A DNA stretch of 64,000 bases, from positions 62,001 through 126,000 of the forward strand of contig NZ_NXGX01000005.1 in NCBI RefSeq assembly GCF_002844275.1. Direction: 5' to 3'. This stretch comes from Thalassospira lohafexi. GTDB lineage: Bacteria > Pseudomonadota > Alphaproteobacteria > Rhodospirillales > Thalassospiraceae. Shown piece after piece: positions 9,182 to 18,087 of this stretch. Position 1 is the first letter of the stretch. Every line of letters starts with the position of its first letter. The notes under the pieces are model-generated. The model searched no databases. It was given only the letters and a program-made list of their open reading frames with translations, and was not told the origin of the DNA. The position numbers were made by a program, and so were the translations under genes.

Positions 9182-10522
9182 ATGAACACCACCTGTTGTG
9201 CCCCCAAAACCCGATCCTTTTCGCGCTTTGTGCGCAATTACGTCTTGCTGGGATTGGTGGTCACGCTGGTTCTTTATACTGCGGTGCTGAATTTCTACAT
9301 GCTCTATGGCAAGTGGATGGTCGCGGCCTTTCAGCTTCAACTGATTGCCGAGCAATATGACGATCAGCTTGCCCGCGACCCGGATGCTCCGTTGCCCAAG
9401 GGGTTCAACATTGAATCCTTTGAACGTTTTGACGAACTGCCCGCAGAGCTGCGCGCACATGCACGCCCCAATGACCTCGAACTTAACGAACTTTTCTATA
9501 TCAACACGGATCAATATGCCGACCAGAAAGACCCAGAAAATCCGATCTTTCTGGTTTTTCCCCATCAGCTTGCCGATGGTCGCGAAATCCTGATTTTGCA
9601 GACCTATCATGTCGGTGATGGCGAAAGCGTCTTTTTTGAACGCCTGCACAACCTCGCTTTGCTTTCGATCCCGTTTGCCATGGCGGTTATTGGCATTTTT
9701 GCATGGTTCCTGTGGATCATTGGCAAACGCCTGACCAAGCCATCTGAAAACCTGCAAGACTGGGCCAACAATTTGACAACCGAACGGTTGGCCGATCCGA
9801 TCCCTGATTTCGGGTTCGAAGAGCTGAATGACGTTGCGCGTGAATTGCATCGGTCGGTCAATCAGATTGACCAGTTTGTTGCGCGTGAACGTGAATTCCT
9901 ACGCCAAGCCAGTCACGAATTGCGCACCCCTGTGACCATTGTGTCTGGTAATGTTGAATTGCTGGAAAAAAGCCCGCTTAACCAGACCCAGTCGCGGGTG
10001 ATGACGCGGATCAAACGGGCAAACCGGAATATGCAGCAACTGCTGGAAACATTGTTGTGGCTGGGCCGGGACAACGCACCGGTCGGCAGCACCGAACACA
10101 TCAGTTTCGCAGCCTTCATCGAACAGGAAATCAGTGACCTTTCCTATTTGACCGACGGCAAGCACGTCACATGCAGCTTTATCCCCGATAGCGAAGACAC
10201 CGTGATTGCCACGTCACGGGCGGCCTTGATGATTGTCATATCCAACCTGATCCGCAATGCGTTTCAACACACCCCCAAGGGGCAGGTAACCATCACGCTA
10301 AACGGGACGGCATTGACCGTCAAAAACACAATTTCGACCTGCACGGGTGAATATACCACCCCGCAGGGTGAGGGCATCGGCCTGCAACTTGTCCGGCGTA
10401 TTTGCGCGCGTCTGAATTGGCATTGCACGCCGACCCACCTTCAAAATGGTGGCATGTCGGTGACCTTTGACCCCGGTGCCGATACGCTGGTCAAACCAGA
10501 ACCGGAACTTGTGACAAGCTGA
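9182..10522 (+). CDS. Membrane sensor histidine kinase with atypical ATP-binding box
   Basis: 446 residues. Membrane segments at about 18-42 and 158-182 enclose a periplasmic sensor region of about 115 residues rich in Asp, Glu and Pro. The HisKA box is QASHELRTPVTI with phospho-acceptor His245. The HATPase domain has the N box (ISNLIRNAFQHT) and a final G2-like GEGIGLQLV, but where most kinases have a D-x-G-x-G box there is LTVKNTISTCTG, and the F box is not evident. The kinase may still bind ATP, as some branches diverge here. It is the cognate partner of the regulator just upstream. Confidence 0.9.
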   Translation: MNTTCCAPKTRSFSRFVRNYVLLGLVVTLVLYTAVLNFYMLYGKWMVAAFQLQLIAEQYDDQLARDPDAPLPKGFNIESFERFDELPAELRAHARPNDLELNELFYINTDQYADQKDPENPIFLVFPHQLADGREILILQTYHVGDGESVFFERLHNLALLSIPFAMAVIGIFAWFLWIIGKRLTKPSENLQDWANNLTTERLADPIPDFGFEELNDVARELHRSVNQIDQFVAREREFLRQASHELRTPVTIVSGNVELLEKSPLNQTQSRVMTRIKRANRNMQQLLETLLWLGRDNAPVGSTEHISFAAFIEQEISDLSYLTDGKHVTCSFIPDSEDTVIATSRAALMIVISNLIRNAFQHTPKGQVTITLNGTALTVKNTISTCTGEYTTPQGEGIGLQLVRRICARLNWHCTPTHLQNGGMSVTFDPGADTLVKPEPELVTS

Positions 10523-11743
10523 TCACGGATGGAATATGGTCGCCGCCGGATGGGTAAACGTCACCCGGCCATCCTTCATCCCCCAGATCGGACGACTGAT
10601 TTCCGAGATGACCTGTGCGCGGCTTTTGGCGGGCAGGACAATAAAGCTTGCGGCCTCACCAACCGCGATTTTGCTGGATCGTCCCAGCAATTTGGCCGGG
10701 GCATCGGCCACCATGGCAAAGCAGGTTTCAAGTTCCGCCTCGGTCGAAAGTTGGCTGACATTGGCATAAAGATTTGCCATGCGCGACAGCGAACAATCGC
10801 CATAGGGCGTAAACGGGTTCAGCACATTATTGGTCGCAATCGTGCAACACACACCCTGTGCGGCCAGTTTGTGCGCCGGTGCGACCCCGTGTGGTACTGA
10901 ATGGTCATGATCACGCCCGGTCAGGAAAAGATCGGTTGCAGGCAAGACCGTCAAACCAATCCCGGCGTCGCGCATCAGCGCAATCGTGTCATCAAGTTGT
11001 ACCTTGGGCAGGACGGATAATTTGGTCACATGGCCAATCATCACCCGCCCCTGCCAACCAAAGGCGATGGCTTGTTTGGCAACTTCGTCCAAATGCCGCC
11101 AGCTGGCATCCAGATCGAAATCAAGATGGAAATCCAGATCAACGTCATAGTCGCGCGCCATTTCAAACAGGCGCAAAATCTGACCTTCGGGATCGGTATC
11201 CATATAGGGACACCCGCCGAGCAAATCCGCGCCGTTATCAAGGGCCGCGCGCAGTAATTCTTCGGTCCCCGGATAATTAAACAGGCCTTCCTGCGGGAAG
11301 ACGCAGATTTCAATATCCATTGCCCAAACGTAATCGGCCTTCAGGCGCTTGATCGCGTTAAAGCCCGCAAGCCCGATGCCCGGATCAATTTCAACATGGG
11401 TGCGCACCGCATTGGTGCCCTCGGTAATTGCCTTTTTGATGACGCGTGCGCCGCGTGCGTAAATGTCATCTTCGGTAAAACCGCTTTTGGCGTTGGCAAC
11501 CGCACTGATCGCCCCTTGGAGCGTGCCGGTTTTGTTTTTGGCCCGATCAAGGATACAGGCCTTATCAAGATGCAGGTGGCTTTCGACAAAGCCGCAACTG
11601 ATCAACTGACCGTCCGCGTCAAAAACCGGGGCATCGCCGGTTAGTGACGTGGCAATTTCGATAATCTTTCCGTGGCCAACGGCAATATCAACCAGCGTGT
11701 TTTCACCGGGCAGGCAGGCGTTCCTCACCAAATAATCAAGCAT
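10523..11743 (-). CDS. Cytosine deaminase-like amidohydrolase
   Basis: 406-residue metal-dependent hydrolase of the CodA branch. The first metal motif is ESHLHLDKA, followed by RTHVEIDP, the HLDFDLD region, GHVTKLS and the late ATNNVLNPF segment, where CodA has its catalytic Asp environment. Start set at 11743 (MLDYLVRNA), one base after the stop of the fused transporter gene; an upstream extension would run back into that gene. Position as last gene of the transport operon suggests it acts on the imported compound, a cyclic amide, pyrimidine or N-substituted analogue. Cytosine itself is only one option. It ends tail-to-tail with the histidine kinase gene. Confidence 0.85.
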   Translation of the reverse strand: MLDYLVRNACLPGENTLVDIAVGHGKIIEIATSLTGDAPVFDADGQLISCGFVESHLHLDKACILDRAKNKTGTLQGAISAVANAKSGFTEDDIYARGARVIKKAITEGTNAVRTHVEIDPGIGLAGFNAIKRLKADYVWAMDIEICVFPQEGLFNYPGTEELLRAALDNGADLLGGCPYMDTDPEGQILRLFEMARDYDVDLDFHLDFDLDASWRHLDEVAKQAIAFGWQGRVMIGHVTKLSVLPKVQLDDTIALMRDAGIGLTVLPATDLFLTGRDHDHSVPHGVAPAHKLAAQGVCCTIATNNVLNPFTPYGDCSLSRMANLYANVSQLSTEAELETCFAMVADAPAKLLGRSSKIAVGEAASFIVLPAKSRAQVISEISRPIWGMKDGRVTFTHPAATIFHP

Positions 11744-11744
11744 C

Positions 11745-14300
11745 TTACTGTGCAACCTTTTTGGGTTCTTTTGTGGTTTGTTCGGCACCGCCAAGATAGG
11801 CGGCAATCAGGCGTTCATCGCGGCGAAGTTCGGACGCCTTTCCTTGGGCGACCACCTGTCCCTGTTCAAGGACATAGGCGTAATCGGCCACGGAAAGCGC
11901 CATGGTCGCCATCTGATCGACCAGAAGGATCGTCACCCCGTCATCACGCAGCTCACCCAGAATGGCATAGAGTTCCTCGGTCATGGCCGGGGCCAGACCA
12001 AGGGATGGCTCATCAAGCAAAAGTGCCTTTGGCTTTGCCACCAATCCACGCGCAATCGCCATCATTTGCTGTTCACCGCCCGACAAATGTCCGGCCAGAC
12101 TGTTGATGCGATCACGCAGGCGCGGGAAGCGTTTCAGGATCGCTTCGAGTTCGTCCTTACTGACCGGTTTTGGTTGTTTATAGGCACCCAGTTCGATGTT
12201 TTCGCGCACGGTCAGTTCGGGGAAGACCTGCCGTCCTTCGGGGACAAGGATCAAGCCCTGTTCGACGATCTGATGGGGGGCCAGCGTATGGATATATTCG
12301 TTGTTTAAAACGATCTGGCCTTTTACCGGGCGCAACAACCCGGCAAGGGCGGTCAGGAAGGTTGATTTACCCGCCCCATTTGCCCCTAAAAGCGCGACCA
12401 TTTCGCCCTGTTGGACTTTTAAATCAACCGATTGCAGGACCGGTGCGGCACCATATCCCGCCGTCAGACGCAGGGTTTCAATCACCGGGGAAGCACCGGG
12501 TTCGAACGGAATGGGACGCGGGCGGGCCTTCATTTCACCATCGCCAAGATAGGCCGCGATCACCTGTGGATCGTTTTGGACCGCCTGCGGCGATCCGAAA
12601 ATGATCGGGGTTCCGGCATCAACCGCCAGAATATGGTCGGAAATGCCCATGACCATTTCCATGTCATGTTCGACCAACACAACCGTAATTCCGGCATCGG
12701 CCAATTGCCGCAACAGTTTGGCAAGCGACACCTTATCGGCATGCATCAAACCGGCTGCCGGTTCATCAAGCAACAACACGCCGGGTTTGGTGGCAAGTGA
12801 CCGGGCAATTTCGACCAACCGGCGATCCACATGCGGCAAATCACCGGCCCGGGCATCAATATCACCAGCATAACCGCAAAATGCCAAAAGTCCTGCCGCG
12901 TGGCTGCGGTTTTTGTCCGATGCAATCACCGAAAACGGTGCACCAAACCGCCCGACCGGAAGGCCTGCAATCACGTTGTCGATCACGGACATGTTTTCAA
13001 ACAGACGGGTTGCCTGATAGGTGCGCGCAATGCCACTGCGTGCGGCAAAGTCGGTGGGGCGTCCGGCGATATCCTGATCACCGATGCGCACCGCCCCTTC
13101 GGTTGGTTTGTAAAAGCCGCTGATGATGTTCAAAAGCGTGGTTTTCCCCGCCCCGTTTGGACCAATGATCGATGTTACCTGCCCCGGTTTGGCGGCAAAG
13201 GAAACGCTGTTGACGGCCTTTACCCCGCCAAAGGCAATCGACACATCATCGACGGTTAAGCCATCGGATTTTGGGTATGCTTTGAGACCCGCCTCAATCT
13301 CGGCAGGGGGAATGGCCGTGACACCGCGTTTGGCAATCGGGATGAAGCGTTCAACAACGCCAACCAACCCGCGCGGTGCGATCAAAAGCACCACAATCAA
13401 AAGGGCACCGAAAATCAGCAGGCGATATTCGGCAAAATCAGACAGGAGTTCTGGCAACAGAACCGAAACAGACGCCCCGACCAATGGCCCCAGCACCGTC
13501 CCCGCACCGCCAAGAATGACGGCGAAAAGATACAGGATCGACTGGCTGATCGGGAAGTTTGAAGGTGCGATAAACATCATCAAAGGTGCGTACAACGCAC
13601 CCGCCAGACCGGCCATGGCAGCCGCAATGGCAAAGCCCGATGCCTTGACCGCAAAGGCGTTATAGCCAAGGGAACTTGCGGCGATTTCGGCATCGCGCAT
13701 GCTGGTCATGGCCATGCCCCAGCCACTGACGGCCAGACGCCGGAACGCCAGCAAGCCAATCCCGCCGACAATCACACACAGCATCACAAGATCACGCTCG
13801 GCAAAGACATAAGACCCGATTTGCGGCATCGGAAAGCCCATCAGGCCATTTTGCCCGCCGGTCAAAGACCGCCATTCAATTGCGCCATGTTCGACAATGA
13901 AGGCGAAGGCAATGGTCACCATCGCCAAAAACGGCCCGGCCATCCGCACCGCCGATATGGCCAGCACACAGCCCGCAATCGCGGCAATTATGGTCGCGGC
14001 AAAAAGCGAGAACCAGAAAGTCAGCCCGGCCAATGTCAGGATCGCACTGGCGTAGGCCCCAATGGCGAAAAAGCCAACTTGGCCAAGCGACACAAGGCCG
14101 GTCAAACCATACAGAACATTCAGCCCCACACATAAAACCGTGGTGATGGCGACAAGTCCGATGATGAACTGGGTATATCCGCCGGTGATCGAAACGCCGA
14201 TCAGACCACCGATGACGGCGAGAATGATCGTGCAATCGAGTGCCACGGGTTTGTTCAATTTCGGGATGGGATTTTTGAATTTGGGAAGGCTTTTCATCAT
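11745..14300 (-). CDS. LivM-LivG-LivF triple fusion: HAAT-family permease and two ATPases in one chain
   Basis: 851-residue fusion in one uninterrupted frame. Residues about 20-325 are a LivM-type permease with 8-10 membrane segments (LGQVGFFAIGAY is the family motif). Residues about 345-590 are a LivG-type ATPase with Walker A GPNGAGKTT near 380 and Walker B VLLLDEPAAG. Residues about 610-838 are a LivF-type ATPase with Walker A GANGAGKST near 637, signature LSGGEQQMMAIARGL and ALLLDEPSLG. In most bacteria these are three genes. The start overlaps the stop of the LivH gene (TGATG), so it is translationally coupled to the other permease. It imports an amino-acid-like or amide-like solute. Confidence 0.93.
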   Translation of the reverse strand: MMKSLPKFKNPIPKLNKPVALDCTIILAVIGGLIGVSITGGYTQFIIGLVAITTVLCVGLNVLYGLTGLVSLGQVGFFAIGAYASAILTLAGLTFWFSLFAATIIAAIAGCVLAISAVRMAGPFLAMVTIAFAFIVEHGAIEWRSLTGGQNGLMGFPMPQIGSYVFAERDLVMLCVIVGGIGLLAFRRLAVSGWGMAMTSMRDAEIAASSLGYNAFAVKASGFAIAAAMAGLAGALYAPLMMFIAPSNFPISQSILYLFAVILGGAGTVLGPLVGASVSVLLPELLSDFAEYRLLIFGALLIVVLLIAPRGLVGVVERFIPIAKRGVTAIPPAEIEAGLKAYPKSDGLTVDDVSIAFGGVKAVNSVSFAAKPGQVTSIIGPNGAGKTTLLNIISGFYKPTEGAVRIGDQDIAGRPTDFAARSGIARTYQATRLFENMSVIDNVIAGLPVGRFGAPFSVIASDKNRSHAAGLLAFCGYAGDIDARAGDLPHVDRRLVEIARSLATKPGVLLLDEPAAGLMHADKVSLAKLLRQLADAGITVVLVEHDMEMVMGISDHILAVDAGTPIIFGSPQAVQNDPQVIAAYLGDGEMKARPRPIPFEPGASPVIETLRLTAGYGAAPVLQSVDLKVQQGEMVALLGANGAGKSTFLTALAGLLRPVKGQIVLNNEYIHTLAPHQIVEQGLILVPEGRQVFPELTVRENIELGAYKQPKPVSKDELEAILKRFPRLRDRINSLAGHLSGGEQQMMAIARGLVAKPKALLLDEPSLGLAPAMTEELYAILGELRDDGVTILLVDQMATMALSVADYAYVLEQGQVVAQGKASELRRDERLIAAYLGGAEQTTKEPKKVAQ

Positions 14301-15175
14301 CAGACCTTTTTGATCGCAGCACGGCCAAACAGGCCACTTGGTTTGATGGTCAGGACCGCGATCACCAAGGCAAACACGACAATGAAGGTATAGGACGAGC
14401 CGAGATAGGTGGTGACACCGGCCTCGACCAGCCCATAGATAAATCCGGCCAGCATCACCGCATAGGCCGATGTCATCCCGCCCAGAATGGCGACTGCAAA
14501 TGCCTTAAGACCAAACAAGGTGCCCATATCGGAATGCACGGAAAACAGTGGCGCGATCAAAAGCCCGGCACAGCCCGCCAGCATGGATGAAATGGCAAAT
14601 GATCCGGTCACCATGACGGTGGTGTTAATGCCCATCAGCTTGGCGGCCTGAAGGTTTTGCACCACGGCCAAAAGCGCGCGTCCTTGCCGGGTATGGCGAA
14701 ACAGCGCGTGCAAGGCCAGCGCGACACCAATGGCGGCAATCGGGATCAGGATTTGTTGCGGATACACCCCGGTGCCAAACACATTCCAGCTTTCACCGAC
14801 AAGGTTTGAGGGCAATGTGCGCGGCTCATTGCCAAAGGTGAACAGGACCACGTTATCAAGCAGGATACCGCCCGCAACCGTTGCCATTAACCAGGCTTCG
14901 GAATTGCGAATGGCAAATGGGCGGACAAGGAAAAACTCCACCAGAATACCGGCAACACCACAGCACAGGATCGCCAGCGGATAACCAATAATAACCGGAA
15001 AGCCATATTGTTCACAAAACACAAACCCCAAGACCGCACCCAGCATCACCATGCTGCCTTGCGCGAAATTGACTTTTGAGGACACCGAATAGGTGATCTG
15101 AAATCCGAGTGCGACCAGTCCGTACATACTGCCAAGACCGATACCGGTAATCAGGGCTGCGATTAAGAGTGTCAT
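14300..15175 (-). CDS. Branched-chain amino acid-type ABC permease (LivH family)
   Basis: 291-residue inner-membrane permease. The N-terminal motif GLGSMYGLVALGFQITYSVS and the segment VNFAQGSMVMLGAV are diagnostic for LivH; about eight hydrophobic segments follow, with GGMTSAYAVMLAGFIYGLVE near the end. It forms the second transmembrane half with the LivM part of the downstream fusion. A strong intrinsic terminator separates it from the binding-protein gene upstream in the operon, which would limit its transcription. Confidence 0.94.
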   Translation of the reverse strand: MTLLIAALITGIGLGSMYGLVALGFQITYSVSSKVNFAQGSMVMLGAVLGFVFCEQYGFPVIIGYPLAILCCGVAGILVEFFLVRPFAIRNSEAWLMATVAGGILLDNVVLFTFGNEPRTLPSNLVGESWNVFGTGVYPQQILIPIAAIGVALALHALFRHTRQGRALLAVVQNLQAAKLMGINTTVMVTGSFAISSMLAGCAGLLIAPLFSVHSDMGTLFGLKAFAVAILGGMTSAYAVMLAGFIYGLVEAGVTTYLGSSYTFIVVFALVIAVLTIKPSGLFGRAAIKKV

Positions 15176-15225
15176 TGCCGGTTACCTGCTTGTCGATTGC
15201 ACATAGGTGCAGCGTTCAAAGGGAT

Positions 15226-15257
15226 AAAAACCCTTGCGGCACGAAGCACCGCAAGGG
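15226..15257 (-). terminator. Intrinsic terminator between binding-protein gene and livH
   Basis: On the minus strand, stem CCCTTGCGG / CCGCAAGGG (plus 15249-15257 and 15231-15239) with a nine-base loop, followed directly by five T (plus 15226-15230). It lies after the binding-protein stop and before livH, so it would end most transcripts while read-through feeds the membrane genes. Confidence 0.85.
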
Positions 15258-15271
15258 GTGAAAAAGATCGA

Positions 15272-16459
15272 TTATTTGATCGGAATGATCTGACCTTCGA
15301 CGAAATGCGCGAAGGTGTAATCTTCGGGACCAAGCGCGTCCTGATCGTCCGGGGTGAACGGCATGTCATAGGTTTTGATCATGCCTTTGATGCCAGAAAT
15401 CTCGTACATGGCTTGGCGAATGGCCGCACCATCGGTCGAGCCGGCCTTTTCAATCGCAGCAGCCGTCAAAAGGGTTGCGTCATAGGCATTGGCAATGCCG
15501 GTTGCCGGGGTAACATCGGCCAGCGTTTTGATCTCAGGGAACTTTTCCTGAAGTTTGACAAACATCGGGTCGGCCGCATCGGTAAACAGATAGGTCTGAA
15601 TGAAATGGACCTTTTCGCCAGATTTACCGGCAAGTTCGGTGAAACGACCACCGGCCGGGCCCCAATGCGAAGAAATCGGCACATCCCAACCCATGCGATC
15701 AAGCGACTTGATCACCTGTGCGGTCGGGGCCACGTTGGCCACGACAAACAGGGAATCCGCACCGTTTTCTTTTAGGCGGGTCAGCTGCGGGACAACATCA
15801 ACGTCGTTTGATTCAAACTTTTCAATCCCGGCATGTTCCATGCCGCGTTTATCAAGTGCCTTGAGCAAACCCTTTTCATTGGACTCGCCCCACGGGTTGT
15901 TGATCAGGATCATGCCCGGTTTTTTCGCACCGTAATTGGCAATCAAATATTCAGTGATCGCTTCGTCGACATATTCATCCACGGCCGAAACACGAAAGAC
16001 ATAGTTTTCATCCGCACCGTTTTTGGTGATCCCGGTGCCTGCTGCCCATGGGCCGATGAACGGAATTTTCTGCTGATTGACGAACGGGACAATGGCAAAG
16101 GAAACCGGCGTATCAAGCCCCCCAATGATCGCAGCAACACCTTCGCGCTGGGCCAGTTCACGCGCTGCAACCAGACCTTTGCCCGGGTTGCCTTCATCAT
16201 CACGCGATACAAGTTCAAGCGGTTTGCCAAGAACGCCGCCGTCGGCATTGATCTTGTCAATCGCAAGCATAATACCACGCGTAATCGCCTCACCCGATTT
16301 GGCCGACTGACCACTTAGCGCAGCAACAAGGCCGAGCTTGACGGTATCTTCGGCACGGGCGTTATGGGCGGGCAAGACGGCGGAAAACATCAGTACCGCC
16401 GCAGCACCCAGAAGGGCGGCACGGCGCGTGAGTTTCGGGATAGGCGAAGAAATAGGCAT
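15272..16459 (-). CDS. HAAT-family ABC transporter substrate-binding protein (LivK type)
   Basis: 395-residue exported receptor. The N-terminal signal (TRRAALLGAAAVLMF, ending near AHNARAE) has a twin-arginine-like start. The mature part is a two-lobe periplasmic binding protein: VKLGLVAALSGQSAKSGEAI, the NADGGVLGKPLELVSRDDEGNP segment and AAIIGGLDTPVSFAI are typical of LivK/urea/amide receptors. Start at 16459 is backed by GGGAGT just upstream. First gene of the transport operon, and separated from livH by a terminator. The ligand is unknown. Its promoter region holds the tandem palindromes at 16621. Confidence 0.92.
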   Translation of the reverse strand: MPISSPIPKLTRRAALLGAAAVLMFSAVLPAHNARAEDTVKLGLVAALSGQSAKSGEAITRGIMLAIDKINADGGVLGKPLELVSRDDEGNPGKGLVAARELAQREGVAAIIGGLDTPVSFAIVPFVNQQKIPFIGPWAAGTGITKNGADENYVFRVSAVDEYVDEAITEYLIANYGAKKPGMILINNPWGESNEKGLLKALDKRGMEHAGIEKFESNDVDVVPQLTRLKENGADSLFVVANVAPTAQVIKSLDRMGWDVPISSHWGPAGGRFTELAGKSGEKVHFIQTYLFTDAADPMFVKLQEKFPEIKTLADVTPATGIANAYDATLLTAAAIEKAGSTDGAAIRQAMYEISGIKGMIKTYDMPFTPDDQDALGPEDYTFAHFVEGQIIPIK

Positions 16460-16620
16460 GTGAGACTCCCTGATTATATGACTTTTACAGTTGGTCGTCG
16501 CAGTTTCACGGTGCGCGCCAAATGACCTTCGCACTGCAGCAAGGGGCGTGCCAAAAACAGGAATTCAATATAATCAGATAGTTACGCGATTTTTGACCGC
16601 GTGAGATTTGTGCATTGCCT

Positions 16621-16671
16621 TATGTATACGCAAATTGCATGCAATTATTGCATAAAATTAGTGCATGCAAA
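16621..16671. promoter_or_regulatory. Tandem 12-bp palindromes at 13-bp spacing, probable GntR operators
   Basis: Three boxes follow each other with centres exactly 13 bp apart: ATTGCATGCAAT (16634-16645, perfect palindrome), ATTGCATAAAAT (16647-16658) and AGTGCATGCAAA (16660-16671). A fourth, weaker box with core TGTATAC (16621-16632) keeps the same spacing. A near copy, ATTGCATACAAT, lies in front of the GntR/GGT promoters at 18026. The array sits between the divergent binding-protein and SnoaL-like genes and is the likely target of the FadR-type regulator encoded at 17256. Confidence 0.7.
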
Positions 16672-16729
16672 TTTTCTGCCCACGTATTATGCTCATCGCA
16701 GATCAAATGCCGTGAATGAGGATTTCCAA

Positions 16730-17155
16730 ATGACTGAGACACCCGCACAAAACGTGCTTGATACCCTGCCACCAGAAGCCCAGACCGTGCGCGATTTCCT
16801 GGATGCATCGATGAAGCCCGACCCGGATCTGGCCGCGACATTCATGTCCGATGATGTTGTCATCACCTTTACCGATGGTCAGAAATACGACCATCCGGCA
16901 GGTACAACCGCGTTTAACGCGGCACGTTATAAATGGGTGAAAAAGAAGTTCGGTCAGTTTGACGTCGCCAAGAATGACGGCGAAACAGTGGTTTACAGCA
17001 CCGGCTGGCTGTATGGCGAATGGCCGGATGGCACTGCGTTTGACGGCAACCGGTATGTTGATCGCTTTGTGATCAAAAACGGCAAGATCGTCAAAATGGA
17101 TGTCTGGAATGAAAGTGCCGAACGCATTCTGGTGCGCAAGGGCATTCGAGCCTAA
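16730..17155 (+). CDS. SnoaL-like / NTF2-fold protein
   Basis: 141 residues with the cone-like NTF2 fold pattern: helical N-terminus (VRDFLDASMKPDPDLAATFM), then DDVVITFTDGQKYDHPAGT, and C-terminal strands ending in NGKIVKMDVWNESAE. Members include ketosteroid isomerase-like enzymes, cyclases and ligand-binding proteins. No catalytic residues can be assigned with confidence. Start at 16730 has GAGGA upstream; the frame open before it runs through the operator array and is not coding. It diverges from the transporter operon and shares its regulatory region, so it may act on the transported compound or a product. Confidence 0.8.
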   Translation: MTETPAQNVLDTLPPEAQTVRDFLDASMKPDPDLAATFMSDDVVITFTDGQKYDHPAGTTAFNAARYKWVKKKFGQFDVAKNDGETVVYSTGWLYGEWPDGTAFDGNRYVDRFVIKNGKIVKMDVWNESAERILVRKGIRA

Positions 17156-17255
17156 TCACAGCTAGCTGGTGACACGGATGCAAAGGCACCCCGATATCCC
17201 TGATAACCGACTGATCTTGCGGACGGGTGGTTATGCGTACAGCGGTTTGCGTATA

Positions 17256-17969
17256 TCACGCGCCGCCGTCACGCACCTTTTTGGCATAGGGTTCAAGCGC
17301 ATCAAGATACACAAGCGGCCCACCCTCATCGGTGGTGAAAAGGGCCCGGTCGGCAACGGCATTAAGATGATGGCGCATCAGTTTGCGTGCGGCGTCCTCA
17401 TCGCCGGTCGCCAGGGCTTCGATGATCTGGCGGTGTTCGGCAATGCCGCAATCAGTCGAATGGGGCCGGGCATACAGCGACAGCGTCAAACCACAGCGAT
17501 AGCCGATTTCTTCGACGTAGCGCAGCAAAACCGGGCTTCCGGCAAGTTTTGCCAGCAGAATATGAAACTCCGTCGCCAGCCGGATCGACTTTGGCTCGGC
17601 CGCGTGTTCGGCCTCGACTTCCTTGGCAAGGTGGCCTTCAAGTTCGGCTATGATGTCCGGCGTCATATTCTTGATCACCCGGCTGATCACAAGGTCTTCG
17701 ATCTGGGTGCGCAATTCAAACAGATCACGGGCTTCTTCAAGGCTAGGCTTGGCAACCATCGCCCCCTTGTTACGGCGAAGTTCAATCAGGCCTTCGGCGG
17801 CAAGCCGTTCAAGCGATTGGCGGATCAGCGTGCGGCTGACGCCAAACCGTTCGCCAAGCGAATCTTCGGGCAGCTTCATACCGGGCATCAATACCCGTTC
17901 AAGAATGGCCGACCGCAATGCCGAACTGATCATGTCGGTGCGATGTTTTACCTTATCAGATGCCTTCAT
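17256..17969 (-). CDS. GntR-family regulator, FadR subfamily (FCD domain)
   Basis: 237 residues. N-terminal winged helix-turn-helix (ISSALRSAILERVLMPGMKL, then DSLGERFGVSRTLIRQSLERLAAEGLI, residues 14-70), C-terminal all-helical FCD domain with the metal-binding pattern typical of the subfamily (ELRTQIEDLVI, TEFHILLAKLAGSPVL, HRQIIEALATGDEDAARKLMRHHLNAV). Such proteins respond to small organic acids. It is divergent from the gamma-glutamyltransferase gene and close to the transporter operon, and matching palindromes lie at both promoters, so it most likely controls this whole cluster and itself. Confidence 0.93.
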   Translation of the reverse strand: MKASDKVKHRTDMISSALRSAILERVLMPGMKLPEDSLGERFGVSRTLIRQSLERLAAEGLIELRRNKGAMVAKPSLEEARDLFELRTQIEDLVISRVIKNMTPDIIAELEGHLAKEVEAEHAAEPKSIRLATEFHILLAKLAGSPVLLRYVEEIGYRCGLTLSLYARPHSTDCGIAEHRQIIEALATGDEDAARKLMRHHLNAVADRALFTTDEGGPLVYLDALEPYAKKVRDGGA

Positions 17970-18025
17970 GCCGATCCGTCACGTTTGATACGCCATACAA
18001 TTTACCCGTCTCGTTTGTATAGTTG

Positions 18026-18037
18026 ATTGCATACAAT
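18026..18037. promoter_or_regulatory. GntR operator-like palindrome ATTGCATACAAT
   Basis: 12-bp near-perfect palindrome (one mismatch) between the divergent gntR and GGT genes. It differs by one base from the perfect palindrome at 16634. Related half sites (TTTGTAT at 18014-18020 and ATACAAT at 17995-18001) stand 12 and 36 bp away centre to centre, which points to cooperative binding. Confidence 0.65.
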
Positions 18038-18087
18038 TTAGCCACCACAGATACCCCAATCTGAATTTACAGAAAGAAACCGCTGCC

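Noticed and set aside
11745..14300. Fusion as a sequencing or assembly artefact
   Set aside because: The frame is continuous through two linkers with normal codon use and overlaps its neighbours in the usual operon manner; no frameshift is needed to explain it.
17169..18026. 285-codon plus-strand frame over gntR
   Set aside because: Antisense to a clear GntR-family gene and rich in residues expected from reverse reading.
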